The notes: generated by a model from the sequence alone, not told the origin. A stretch of 64,000 bases of DNA from M3007 sp041160955 (GCA_041160955.1 JBEAVK010000093.1:1-64000); one strand, 5' to 3'. Positions 41,072 to 49,694 are shown, counted from the stretch's first letter. Made by a program: numbers and translations.

Positions 41072-42223
41072 ATGAATGAATTAAAACGAGATATTGGCAG
41101 TATTCCCGATACAGTGAGTAATGCTGTAATAGTGGGTAAAAAACATATTTTAGGTATTGGAATCAACGAATACCAAAACTGGACACACCTGAACAATGCC
41201 GTGCGGGATATGGAAAATATTGTGCAAATTCTGACGACACAATACGATTTTAGTTCCCATAAGACGCTGACCAATACAGCTGCAACACGCGAAAATATCG
41301 AAGATGAACTCTACCAATTGACCAATGAATCCGTACTGAGTGAACATGATTATTTGCTTATTTACTACTCTGGTCATGGGCATTTGGACCATAATGGCAT
41401 GGGTTATTGGGTACCTTTTAATGCGCAAAAAGATAGAATTTCATCATATTTATCCAATTCTCGTATCCGGGAATTGATTTCGGCCATTAAATGCCGACAT
41501 ATTCTTTTGATTTCTGATTCCTGCTTTTCTGGTTCGTTTTTTGCCGATGGTACAAGAGGTGCAGCAGAAGATTTGGCTGAGGAATACGAAAAAAGGGTAT
41601 CGCGTTGGGCATTTTGCTCGGGCAGACACGACGAAACGGTAAGCGATGGTGCACTAGGCAGCAATAGTCCTTTTGCATCGTCTATTATTGAGGAATTGCA
41701 GATCAATACACGCCCCAAATTGCATATTGCACGCTTGGCAGATAAAGTAACAGAGGCCACTCGTTCCAATTACCCACAAATGCCCGATGCAAATCCCATC
41801 CAAAACGCAGGACATAAAGGCGGTCAATTTGTGTTTACATTGAGGTCGTATATTCCGTCGGAGACAACTGAGCCTATAATTGTACATCCAGCAACACCTT
41901 CAAGAGCAACAAATATCGTCACGCCAGCACCGCCGCCGCCGCCGCCCGTAAAATCTGGTACTCCGCCCGCAGAATTAGACCTTATAAAACAGGATTTACG
42001 CAATTTAGTCGGCAGGGCCAAAACCTCCGATGCCATCAAAAAAATGATGGTTTTGGATATTCCAGAAATGGACGATGATCTAAAAACCATTGTGCTTGGA
42101 TTGTCAGAACGACTAGAAACCTTACGCAAAAGTGAAATGAGGGGCACGATGAGTAGTTCCGAAGCAAATGTGGAGCGGAATAAAATTGTTGTTAGCGTGC
42201 TTTCGGTGATTGGCGAATTATAG
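41072..42223 (+). CDS. Caspase-family (C14) protein with effector-associated-domain-like region, copy 2
   Basis: A 383-residue paralogue of the preceding gene, starting 50 bases after it. The caspase domain has His102 (YYSGHGHLD) and Cys151 (SDSCFSGS). The linker differs and contains APPPPPPPVKSG. The C-terminal ~75 residues (DLRNLVGRAKTSDAIKKMM, VLGLSERLETL, VERNKIVVSVLSV) again look like the same EAD-like fold. Retention of both catalytic residues in both copies argues that both are active. The last bases overlap the convergent mqnD end. Confidence 0.82.
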   Translation: MNELKRDIGSIPDTVSNAVIVGKKHILGIGINEYQNWTHLNNAVRDMENIVQILTTQYDFSSHKTLTNTAATRENIEDELYQLTNESVLSEHDYLLIYYSGHGHLDHNGMGYWVPFNAQKDRISSYLSNSRIRELISAIKCRHILLISDSCFSGSFFADGTRGAAEDLAEEYEKRVSRWAFCSGRHDETVSDGALGSNSPFASSIIEELQINTRPKLHIARLADKVTEATRSNYPQMPDANPIQNAGHKGGQFVFTLRSYIPSETTEPIIVHPATPSRATNIVTPAPPPPPPVKSGTPPAELDLIKQDLRNLVGRAKTSDAIKKMMVLDIPEMDDDLKTIVLGLSERLETLRKSEMRGTMSSSEANVERNKIVVSVLSVIGEL

Positions 42224-43063
42224 AGACGATAAGGGTTGAATCATAAAATCGCGATCATAATCCCCAATGAGTCCTTTGGCATGAGCCATATTGAACATGG
42301 TTTGTACCGCATGTCGGCCTTTTCCACCTAAATCAATCGAATATTCGTTGACATACAGATCAATGTGCGACTGCATCACGTGGTCTTCCATCGCTTGCGC
42401 GTGTGTACGTATATAAGGCATTACCTGATCGGTGTGCGCGTAGGCGAAGGTTACGCTTTCTTTAATTAATTGATTTACAAGTTGTTGTACTTCTTCTGGA
42501 TATTCCTTTTTAATAACAATACCGCCCAAAGGAATCGGCAGGCCAGTAGTGCTTTCCCAATATTCGCCCAGGTCAATGAGTTTAACCAGTCCTTTTTGTT
42601 GGTAGGTAAAACGGTTTTCGTGAATGATTAATCCCGCGTCGCAATGGCCGTCGCATACCGCATTTTCTATGTCAGAAAAAAGTGTTTCCACCTTGTGTAT
42701 GGCATTAGGATACGCAAGACTAAGCAAAAAATTGGCAGTGGTCATTTTTCCGGGGATAGCAATACGCGCATGCTCAATTTGAGCAGTATCCAAAGGTGTT
42801 TTTGCCACCAGCAATGGGCCACAATTATTACCCAAAGCACTACCGGCCTGCAACAGGCGATAAGTAGTAGTGAGGTGTGCAAAAGCGTGGTAACTGAGTT
42901 TTGTCACATCTAATACACCTGCAAAAGCCATTTTATTGAGTGCTTCTACATCGTCCATAACAATTTCAAAATCAATGCCTTGTGTATCGATCAAGCCATT
43001 GGCTAAAGCACCAAAAATAAAGGTATCGTTTGGGCAGGGGGAATATCCGAGCGTAATGCGCAT
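42218..43063 (-). CDS. mqnD: 1,4-dihydroxy-6-naphthoate synthase (futalosine menaquinone pathway)
   Basis: A 281-residue cytoplasmic enzyme of the periplasmic-binding-protein-like fold. It starts MRITLGYSPCPNDTFIFGAL, and SPCPNDTFIF is the family signature. KLSYHAFAHL, GCxLGNNCGPLL-like text (SALGNNCGPLLVA) and DAGLIIHENRFTY follow. It converts cyclic dehypoxanthine futalosine to 1,4-dihydroxy-6-naphthoate in the alternative menaquinone route. Its stop lies within the last bases of the convergent caspase gene, and its start is 35 bases from the divergent pseudouridine synthase. Confidence 0.93.
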   Translation of the reverse strand: MRITLGYSPCPNDTFIFGALANGLIDTQGIDFEIVMDDVEALNKMAFAGVLDVTKLSYHAFAHLTTTYRLLQAGSALGNNCGPLLVAKTPLDTAQIEHARIAIPGKMTTANFLLSLAYPNAIHKVETLFSDIENAVCDGHCDAGLIIHENRFTYQQKGLVKLIDLGEYWESTTGLPIPLGGIVIKKEYPEEVQQLVNQLIKESVTFAYAHTDQVMPYIRTHAQAMEDHVMQSHIDLYVNEYSIDLGGKGRHAVQTMFNMAHAKGLIGDYDRDFMIQPLSSL

Positions 43064-43086
43064 GGGGTTAAGTCTTGATTTTTGTG

Positions 43087-43094
43087 TACATTTG
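43087..43094 (+). promoter_or_regulatory. -7 box immediately before pseudouridine synthase gene
   Basis: TACATTTG ends four bases before the ATG at 43099. A transcript starting at the usual distance would begin at the start codon itself. Confidence 0.5.
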
Positions 43095-43098
43095 TGCC

Positions 43099-43773
43099 AT
43101 GGAGCCAACAGTAATTTACGAAGACAACCATTTACTCGCTATCAACAAACCAGCGGGCTGGTTGGTTCAAGGCGATAAAACAGGAGACCGCACACTGACC
43201 GACTGGGGCAAAGCGTATTTGAAAGAAAAATACGACAAACCGGGGGCAGTTTATTTGCATCCGGTGCATCGAATAGATCGCCCTGTGAGCGGTGCGGTGC
43301 TATTTGCCCGCACAGATAAGGCGTTGGGACGGCTGACTGAAATGTTTCGCACGCGCGAGGTGAAAAAAAAATATGTGGCCATTGTGGAGCAAGCACCTTA
43401 TTTGGAACATGCTACATTGAAGCATTTTTTGATCAAAGACGAAGCCAAAAACAAGGTAACCGCTTATGATACGCCCAAACCAAATGCAAAGGAAAGTATT
43501 TTGGAGTATTCTATTTGGAAAAAAACGGCTAAAGGTACTTTTTTGAATATTGACCCAATTACGGGTCGTCCGCACCAAATACGGGTACAATTGGCCAAAA
43601 TAGGTTGTATTATTGTAGGTGATGTAAAATATGGTGCTACCGCTCCCCTACCCGATGCACGTATTGCGCTACATTGCCGTTCAATGGAACTGCTGCATCC
43701 GGTACAAAAAGTGCCGATTATTGTGGTGGCCGAGTGGCCAGATGTGTTTTTGAAATCGCCTCCTGTCCCTTAA
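43099..43773 (+). CDS. RluA-family pseudouridine synthase
   Basis: A 224-residue enzyme that isomerises specific uridines to pseudouridine in rRNA or tRNA. The catalytic block is VHRIDRPVSGAVLFA, with the RID/RxD Asp. An early IYEDNHLLAINKPAGWLVQ block and the late TGRPHQIRVQLAKIGCIIVG also match the family. The site modified cannot be read; it lacks an S4 domain, so it belongs with the shorter RluA-type enzymes. The start is fixed by the MEPTVIYEDN opening and the box just before it. Confidence 0.9.
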   Translation: MEPTVIYEDNHLLAINKPAGWLVQGDKTGDRTLTDWGKAYLKEKYDKPGAVYLHPVHRIDRPVSGAVLFARTDKALGRLTEMFRTREVKKKYVAIVEQAPYLEHATLKHFLIKDEAKNKVTAYDTPKPNAKESILEYSIWKKTAKGTFLNIDPITGRPHQIRVQLAKIGCIIVGDVKYGATAPLPDARIALHCRSMELLHPVQKVPIIVVAEWPDVFLKSPPVP

Positions 43774-43775
43774 TA

Positions 43776-44357
43776 TTAAGCATCATCCCGCGCAAAATAA
43801 GGGTTTAAAATGGCTTCGAAATAAGGTAATAATCGTTTGTCAGGTGGACACCATTGTGGTATTTGCCCCGTTTTTAGTCGGAAATAATCAGCCACAATAT
43901 CGCCTTGTTGTTCGTAATTAAATGTTGTAAACTTGGGTGTGTCTTTTTTGAGGATAACACGAATACCACCATAATCATAGCCTTTTTCGGTGTTTTGCGC
44001 CCATAAAGCACGTGGAATATACACTACTCCAAAGGTTTGATATTGCCAAACATGTACTAATTCATGGATCAAGTGTGCATCTGATAGTGGCCCCCAACAA
44101 TTAATAACATTGAACCCGACATACGCCAATCGCAAAGGTTTGCAAGCAATGCGGGAGGTTTCGTCTATGCGTACTTTTTCCAGGTTGATACTATCACCAA
44201 AAATACTTTGGGCCAATCGTTTTTCACGGACAGAAAGTGATCGTGTGGCAGGTTTTATGATCCTATTGAGCCACATTAAAAAAGTATCCATGCCCACAAA
44301 TGCTGCTAATCGGAAGCAAAATTCCATTATTTTCCACGGAAAATGCGTCGGATACAT
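43776..44357 (-). CDS. HEXXH-motif protein, predicted zinc metallopeptidase-like
   Basis: About 193 residues from ATG; an in-frame GTG 21 codons upstream would overlap the next gene. The central motif HLIHELVHVWQYQTFG includes HEXXH. A downstream FNYEQQGDIVADYF could supply a third metal ligand. This looks like the DUF4157-like or related metallopeptidase folds, though none is certain. A hydrophobic helix near the N-terminus (FCFRLAAFVGMDTFLMWL) may attach it to the membrane. Confidence 0.65.
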   Translation of the reverse strand: MYPTHFPWKIMEFCFRLAAFVGMDTFLMWLNRIIKPATRSLSVREKRLAQSIFGDSINLEKVRIDETSRIACKPLRLAYVGFNVINCWGPLSDAHLIHELVHVWQYQTFGVVYIPRALWAQNTEKGYDYGGIRVILKKDTPKFTTFNYEQQGDIVADYFRLKTGQIPQWCPPDKRLLPYFEAILNPYFARDDA

Positions 44358-44395
44358 TGTTGCAATTGAATTTGATTGGTATTGGATAAAAGACC

Positions 44396-44707
44396 TTAAT
44401 TGATCGAATTGCGGTACCACATCAGAATAGCACCAAAAGCGGTGATCAAAGCCACCAAAACAGATGCCATTCGTATAGATTTATGGATATAATCCACAAA
44501 TGTTAGAATTTCTTTTTGGAGATTGGGATAACGGGGCAAAATTTCGTCCTCCATTTTTTTCCGACTAAATAAATGTGCCGCACCAAATTCTACTTTGTTG
44601 CGTTCCAATACACCATAAGCACGGAGTACCTTAGCCCTAAAATAGAGATTAACGAACAACATGGCTACAAATAGCCCAATAACAATGGAGATGAGCAAAA
44701 TATACAT
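44396..44707 (-). CDS. Small two-helix membrane protein
   Basis: A 103-residue protein with membrane helices at about residues 2-22 (ILLISIVIGLFVAMLFVNLY) and 78-96 (MASVLVALITAFGAILMWY), separated by a basic, charged segment (RKKMEDEILPRYPNLQKEIL). No family is recognised. It ends 38 bases before the likely ATG of the HEXXH gene, with which it is probably cotranscribed. Confidence 0.65.
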   Translation of the reverse strand: MYILLISIVIGLFVAMLFVNLYFRAKVLRAYGVLERNKVEFGAAHLFSRKKMEDEILPRYPNLQKEILTFVDYIHKSIRMASVLVALITAFGAILMWYRNSIN

Positions 44708-44803
44708 GGCGCAAAAGTAAGGTGATTTTTCACCCTACAAGATATTTTTTTTGTATTTGCAAAAAATTATTGCGTAAGTGATTTACATCCAGTTATCCAA
44801 TTC

Positions 44804-44965
44804 TAAGTACTTGGACATAATTAATTGCAGGTATGAACGCAGGTATTTTTCGGCTAGACGAGCCATTTTTGAGGCAGATAGCAGCGCTATCTAACGAAAA
44901 AAAGGGGGAAGTATAGGCGGAAAAGACCAAGTACAAAATGATAATTTATTATGTCCAAGTACTTA
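44804..44965. mobile_element. MITE-like element with 22-base terminal inverted repeats
   Basis: TAAGTACTTGGACATAATTA at 44804 recurs inverted at 44944-44965, with two mismatches over 22 bases. The interior is also imperfectly palindromic around GATAGC AGC GCTATC. The whole 162-base unit has the size and symmetry of a non-autonomous insertion sequence derivative. No transposase is seen nearby and no target-site duplication is obvious. Confidence 0.7.
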
Positions 44966-45180
44966 TTTTGAAAAAATCCGCTCTAATCCGTTAAATCCGT
45001 TTCATCCGTTTTCCAATTGAACAACAGGGTGCATGTGTATCAAAACTAAGACAGGATAGATAAACGGATGAAACGGATTACCCGGATTTAAACGGATTTA
45101 AACGGATTATTTTGAAAAAAATCCGCTCTAATCCGTTAAATCCGTTTCATCCGTTTTCCCATTGAACAACAGGGTGCATG
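44963..45180. repeat. Direct repeat pair with AATCCGTT/AACGGATT arrays
   Basis: A ~73-base unit, starting TTATTTTGAAAAAA and ending CAACAGGGTGCATG, occurs at 44963-45035 and 45107-45180 with two differences. Each holds several TCCGTT motifs. Between them is an opposite-orientation array of AAACGGAT motifs, so the region can fold. With the MITE-like element upstream it fills the gene-free stretch 44708-45208. Confidence 0.8.
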
Positions 45181-45208
45181 CCACAGTTAAAATCACTTTA
45201 ACTCTAAT

Positions 45209-45676
45209 ATGAAAATTCTTAATTTACTCATTATCATACTTTTATCATCGTGTATGACCACTAAAAACACCATGAATAACCGCGTTTACGCTTTGCGTTT
45301 GCTGCCGGGTCAAGACCTCAAACAAGAGATCGTCAATTTTGCAAAAGCCAATGACTTACAAGCAGGTTATATTATTACTTGTGTGGGCAGTTTGAAAAAA
45401 GCAACGCTCCGGCTCGCTAACCAGCCGAGTAGCACCACTTGGGACGACAAATTTGAAATTGTTTCTTTGGTGGGGACATTGAGCGCCAGTCACGGCGTAC
45501 ACCTGCATGCCTCGATCAGCGATGGCACAGGAAAAACCATCGGTGGGCATGTCACCGATGGTAATATTGTTTATACGACTGCCGAAATAGTGATCGGGGA
45601 AGCCTCAGATCTACGATTTGTTCGAAAACTGGATTCTTTGACGACTTTTAACGAACTTTTTATTGAAAACCGATGA
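45209..45676 (+). CDS. PPC/DUF296-domain protein with lipoprotein leader
   Basis: A 155-residue protein with a short hydrophobic leader ending LLSSCMTTKN (Cys15), which would make it a lipoprotein. The rest is a PPC (DUF296) domain: VYALRLLPGQDLKQEIVNFA, QAGYIITCVGSLKKATLRLA and SASHGVHLHASISDG with a cluster of His residues. In plants and bacteria PPC proteins are cytoplasmic or DNA-associated, so export here is unusual. It is flanked on both sides by dispersed repeats. Confidence 0.8.
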   Translation: MKILNLLIIILLSSCMTTKNTMNNRVYALRLLPGQDLKQEIVNFAKANDLQAGYIITCVGSLKKATLRLANQPSSTTWDDKFEIVSLVGTLSASHGVHLHASISDGTGKTIGGHVTDGNIVYTTAEIVIGEASDLRFVRKLDSLTTFNELFIENR

Positions 45677-45689
45677 TATTTTACATACG

Positions 45690-45989
45690 GATTGGATACG
45701 GATTGGACACGGATTAACACGGATTGGACACGGATTGGACACGGATTAACACGGATTAACACGGATTTTTTGAGTAAAAACAGGAAAACCCGTGTACAAT
45801 CAAAAAAAGAAAATCCGTGTCCAATCCGAGTTAATCCGTGTCCAATCAAAAAAAGAAATCCAATCTCCAATCAAAACAAGAAAATCCAATCTCCAATCAA
45901 AAAAAGAAAATCCGTGTCCAATCCGTGTTAATCCGTGTCCAATCAAAAAAGAAAATCCAATCTCCAATCAAAGAAAATCCAATCTCCAA
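45690..45989. repeat. Array of GGATTGGACAC/GGATTAACAC units and inverted counterparts
   Basis: About seven 10-11-base units (GGATTGGACAC and GGATTAACAC) run to 45765. Opposite-strand units (AATCCGTGTCC, AATCCAATCTCC) follow, interspersed with CAAAAAAAG, up to the end of gapN. The two halves are complementary and could form a long hairpin. Short reading frames through it are low-complexity and not taken as genes. Confidence 0.85.
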
Positions 45990-47594
45990 TCAAAAAATAT
46001 GATCCAACGTCAAAAACTCCGACGTATGGTCTTTTAATATCGATTGTACGATACTTTTGTCCTTCGTAGCCACCATGCTTCGGATCGAGAACGCCCGCAA
46101 CGCATCCGCTACACTTAGCGTGCCTTCCGCGCTGTCTTTGCGGCCATTGAAAGGGAATGCATCAGGGCCGCGTTGACTTTGTGCATTGAGGTTGATACGC
46201 CCTACTTGGTTCACAAAACTATCAATCAATGCGCCTACGACCACGGCATCTTTACCAAAAATACTGATTTGTTGGCCAAAATTGGAATTCACCACGTAAT
46301 TTATCGGATCATCAATGGTGCTAAATGGCACAATCGGCACCACCGGCCCAAATTGTTCTTCGTGGTAAACCCTCATTTTTTCGTTCACAGGGTATAGCAC
46401 CGCCGGATAAAAAAACGAGTGATCCACTGTTCCACCACCTTCGTTCAATACCTGCGCGCCGTGTTGTTGCGCATCTTGCACGAGTTCGGTGAGGTAGGTA
46501 GGCTTTTGAGGCTCGGGTAGGGGCGTTAGTTTTACACCTTCATCCCAGGGCATACCCGGTTTTAGTTTTTCGATAGCGGCAAGGAGTTTTTGGGTAAATA
46601 CTTCCACCACCGATTCATGGACAAATAGTATTTTCAATGCCGTACAACGTTGTCCATTGAACGACAAAGCACCCATGACACATTCAGCAGCCGCCAAATC
46701 AAGGTCAGCATCGGCCAGTACGACGGCTGGATTTTTGGCATCTAAACCCAATACACTACGCAAACGATGTGGTTTTGGGTGCATTTTTTTGATTTCATTC
46801 GCACCTTTGCTTGTACCAATAAATGCAAATAAATCCAATTTTCCCGATTCCATCAATGCGCCTACCGTTTCGCGGCCTTTGCCGTAAATAATATTGATAA
46901 CGCCCGGTGGAAAACATTTTTGAAAGGCTGCTAATAGCGGCTGAATCAACAAAACGCCATATTTTGCAGGTTTAAATACCACCGAATTGCCCATAATCAA
47001 CGCCGGAATCAAGGTGGTAAAGGTCTCATTCAAGGGATAATTATAAGGGCCCATGCATAGCGCAACTCCAATCGGAACGCGTCGAATTTGGGCAATAATG
47101 CCTTCTTCCATTTCAAAACGCGCGCTGCGGCGGTTCAAATCTTTCAATTCGCGAATCGTATCCTCGATATAGATACAGGTGCGGTCAAACTCTTTTTCGG
47201 AGTCGGCGAGGTTTTTCCCAATTTCCCACATCAATAAGCGGACGACCTCGGTGCGTACCAAGCGCATTTCTGCCAAAAAATGTTCAACATGTGCAATTCG
47301 ATCGACCAATGTCATGGTAGGCCAATTGCCTCGACCATTATTATAGGCGAGTACAGCAGCATCTAAGGCTTCCAAAGACTCTTTTTCGCCCAATAAAGGC
47401 GTGCTGCCGATTATTTTGGGTTCAATACGACCGTCAATATTCAAATAAATAGGAGAAACGATGTCATTTAGGTCGCCATTCCAAGTGCGTAATTCACCTC
47501 CAATGAGGTATTCGCGTTGATCCATCCGATTTGGGAGGTTCCATTTTTCGGGGATATTAAAAGGGTCTGGGAATAAATTTGTGGGTGTTTGCAT
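45990..47594 (-). CDS. gapN: NADP-dependent glyceraldehyde-3-phosphate dehydrogenase (ALDH family)
   Basis: A 534-residue aldehyde dehydrogenase. Seen are GPYNYPLNETFTTLIPALI and NSVVFKPAKYG of GapN-type enzymes, FIGTSKGANEIKK, the nucleophile Cys317 in SFNGQRCTALK and EEQFGPVVPIVPF. It oxidises glyceraldehyde 3-phosphate to 3-phosphoglycerate, yielding NADPH without ATP. The usual general-base segment ELGG reads GLDAKN (283-288), so an Asp may replace the Glu. The subtype is inferred from overall resemblance; another NADP-dependent aldehyde dehydrogenase remains possible. Confidence 0.8.
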   Translation of the reverse strand: MQTPTNLFPDPFNIPEKWNLPNRMDQREYLIGGELRTWNGDLNDIVSPIYLNIDGRIEPKIIGSTPLLGEKESLEALDAAVLAYNNGRGNWPTMTLVDRIAHVEHFLAEMRLVRTEVVRLLMWEIGKNLADSEKEFDRTCIYIEDTIRELKDLNRRSARFEMEEGIIAQIRRVPIGVALCMGPYNYPLNETFTTLIPALIMGNSVVFKPAKYGVLLIQPLLAAFQKCFPPGVINIIYGKGRETVGALMESGKLDLFAFIGTSKGANEIKKMHPKPHRLRSVLGLDAKNPAVVLADADLDLAAAECVMGALSFNGQRCTALKILFVHESVVEVFTQKLLAAIEKLKPGMPWDEGVKLTPLPEPQKPTYLTELVQDAQQHGAQVLNEGGGTVDHSFFYPAVLYPVNEKMRVYHEEQFGPVVPIVPFSTIDDPINYVVNSNFGQQISIFGKDAVVVGALIDSFVNQVGRINLNAQSQRGPDAFPFNGRKDSAEGTLSVADALRAFSIRSMVATKDKSIVQSILKDHTSEFLTLDHIF

Positions 47595-47601
47595 TAAAAA
47601 A

Positions 47602-47707
47602 TTAACATTTAAAATTGAGCGTTGAACATTTAAAATTAGAAAAATAAACATTTAAAATTTATAAATATTTTAATGTTAAATGTTCAACGCTAAATTTTAA
47701 ATGTTAA
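47602..47707. repeat. Inverted repeat upstream of gapN (TTAACATTTAAAATT family)
   Basis: Two 37-base arms (47602-47638 and 47671-47707) are inverted copies with about two to three mismatches. Related TAATGTTAAATTTT text precedes fbp at about 20300, so the family is dispersed. It begins eight bases from the gapN start, in its 5' region. The rest of the gap up to 47866 shows nothing recognisable. Confidence 0.75.
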
Positions 47708-47866
47708 AGTGCTTACTAAACATCCCATAGATCGAGTATGTTTAAAACGCACTGCAAGGTACAGCCCAACGCCCTGTTTTAAGCAACAGTTTTTAAAATT
47801 CATACTTAATTATCATTCTACCACGGTGCCCAACGATCTATTTTACTCGGTAACTAGATTTATATT

Positions 47867-47874
47867 TACCTTTG
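47867..47874 (+). promoter_or_regulatory. -7 box for FAD oxidoreductase gene
   Basis: TACCTTTG lies 30 bases before the TTG start. The nearest ATG (47891) is out of frame, which supports the TTG assignment. Confidence 0.55.
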
Positions 47875-47903
47875 CTGTTCGTAATTTTAGATGAACGACC
47901 CTT

Positions 47904-49490
47904 TTGCCACATACACTCGAAATAGTACTCCCACCCGAACACCGGGAAAATGAACAGATGCTGCGCCTGCAAGCGGCCCGTTCGCTCCGTATTGCCCAAG
48001 ATACCATTGTGCATACCGAAATACTGCGTGCCTCCCTCGATGCACGCGGCAAGCATCCGGTGTATCGTCTGCGGACAGAAGTGTATGTTGACGGCGAGAT
48101 ATTTACACCCGAATCCGCTATTTTGGATGGTTTTCGGCCAGTAGATGGCAAAAAAGGCACCGTGATTATTGTCGGTGCAGGGCCGGCGGGTTATTTCGCT
48201 GCTTTGGAATTGATCGAACTGGGTATAAAACCGATTGTACTCGACCGCGGAAAAGACGCTCGTGCGCGCAGGCGCGACCTCAAAGCGATTCAACAATACG
48301 GCGAAGTAAATCCCCATTCCAATTATTGCTTTGGAGAAGGCGGCGCAGGTACTTATTCCGATGGAAAATTATACACGCGATCGCTCAAACGCGGTGTGGT
48401 GCAAAAATCATTGCGACTGCTGGTAGAACACGGTGCAAAATCCGATATACTGACCGAAGCACACCCGCATATTGGCTCCAATAAACTGCCCGAAGTGGTG
48501 CAAAATATCCGTGCTACCATAGAGCAATACGGTGGAGAAGTGCATTTCGACCAATTTGTCGTCGATTTTATACTGCACCAACAACGGATGGAAGGCGTAG
48601 TCACCCAATACCTTGGCACCGAGCAAGCACCCTATCAAAAAGAATGGCGCGCCGATGCGGTGATATTGGCCACGGGGCATTCTGCACGCGATATTTATAC
48701 CCTTTGCTTTGAAAAAGGCATCAAAATAGAAGCAAAACCCTTCGCGCTGGGTGTGCGCGTGGAGCATCCGCAACCCATTGTGGATGCGGTGCAATACCGA
48801 CAAATGCCACGTAGCGAACACTTGCCAGCGGCGAGTTATTCCTTGGTTTGTCAAGTACGCGAACGCGGTGTATTTTCTTTTTGTATGTGTCCGGGCGGCT
48901 TGGTGGTGCCGGCAGCCACTGCTCCAGGCGAGATTGTAGTGAACGGTATGAGTATGAGCCGACGCGATTCGCCTTATGCCAATTCGGGGGTAGTAACGGC
49001 CATTGAACCAGAGGATATGTTGCCTTGGGCCAAGCATGGTGTGTTTGCGCACATGGAATTCCAGGCAGAAGTAGAACGCAATATGTTCCGAATGGGCGAT
49101 GGATCTCAAAAAGCACCTGCCCTCCGCCTCACCGATTTTATTAGTGGCAAATTGTCGGCCAGTCTGCCCAAGTCGTCTTATATTCCGGGTCTGTTTCCTG
49201 CACCTTTATACGAATTGTTACCGCCATTTGTTTATAAACGCCTCCGCGATGGTCTTTCGGAGTTTGGGAAAATGATGAAAGGCTATTATACCGCCGAGGC
49301 CAATGTAATCGGTACGGAGAGTCGCACCAGTTCGCCCGTGCGTATCCCGCGCGATCCATTGACTTACCAGCATGTCGAAATAATGGGGCTGTATCCTTGC
49401 GGCGAAGGCGCGGGTTATGCTGGTGGGATTATTTCGGCGGCAATGGATGGGCAAAATGTGGCTCGGGCGGTGGTGGCTGGGCTGGGGTAG
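47904..49490 (+). CDS. FAD-dependent oxidoreductase, COG2509-like
   Basis: A 528-residue protein read from TTG. A short N-terminal region with the basic phrase RASLDARGKHPVYRLRTEVY precedes a Rossmann FAD site (GTVIIVGAGPAGYFAALELI). NPHSNYCFGEGGAGTYSDGK and ILATGHSARDIYTLC follow, and the chain closes with MGLYPCGEGAGYAGGIISAA. This layout matches the widespread uncharacterised FAD-dependent dehydrogenases of COG2509. The electron donor and substrate are unknown. It ends where a T9SS-domain relic begins. Confidence 0.85.
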   Translation: MPHTLEIVLPPEHRENEQMLRLQAARSLRIAQDTIVHTEILRASLDARGKHPVYRLRTEVYVDGEIFTPESAILDGFRPVDGKKGTVIIVGAGPAGYFAALELIELGIKPIVLDRGKDARARRRDLKAIQQYGEVNPHSNYCFGEGGAGTYSDGKLYTRSLKRGVVQKSLRLLVEHGAKSDILTEAHPHIGSNKLPEVVQNIRATIEQYGGEVHFDQFVVDFILHQQRMEGVVTQYLGTEQAPYQKEWRADAVILATGHSARDIYTLCFEKGIKIEAKPFALGVRVEHPQPIVDAVQYRQMPRSEHLPAASYSLVCQVRERGVFSFCMCPGGLVVPAATAPGEIVVNGMSMSRRDSPYANSGVVTAIEPEDMLPWAKHGVFAHMEFQAEVERNMFRMGDGSQKAPALRLTDFISGKLSASLPKSSYIPGLFPAPLYELLPPFVYKRLRDGLSEFGKMMKGYYTAEANVIGTESRTSSPVRIPRDPLTYQHVEIMGLYPCGEGAGYAGGIISAAMDGQNVARAVVAGLG

Positions 49491-49493
49491 CTA

Positions 49494-49667
49494 ATTTCAG
49501 GTACTTTAACCATAACAGACATAACAGGTCGAGTAATTTTTGCAGAAAAACTAGATGGCCGCAATGCGACTATACAAACAGGTGCATGGGCAAATGGAGT
49601 CTATTATGCCGTATTTACCGCTGCAGACGGGCAGCGACAAACCAATAAAGTGGTTATTCAACATTAA
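49494..49667 (+). pseudogene. Relic of a T9SS type A sorting domain (58 codons)
   Basis: This piece encodes SGTLTITDITGRVIFAEKLD and so on to VVIQH and a stop, without a start. It aligns without gaps to the last 174 bases of the gene ending at 51289, at roughly 90% identity. It abuts the stop of the FAD oxidoreductase gene. It is either the remnant of a lost copy or the scar of an exchange between repeated 3' ends. Confidence 0.85.
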
Positions 49668-49694
49668 TAAGTAATTTCTTACAAAAAAGCATAG

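Noticed and set aside
45692..46037. Plus-strand frames inside the GGATTGGACAC array
   Set aside because: Made entirely of repeat units; the translated text is low-complexity and periodic.
48408..49116. Long minus-strand frames opposite the FAD oxidoreductase
   Set aside because: They overlap a well-supported gene and show only His/Cys-rich shadow sequence.
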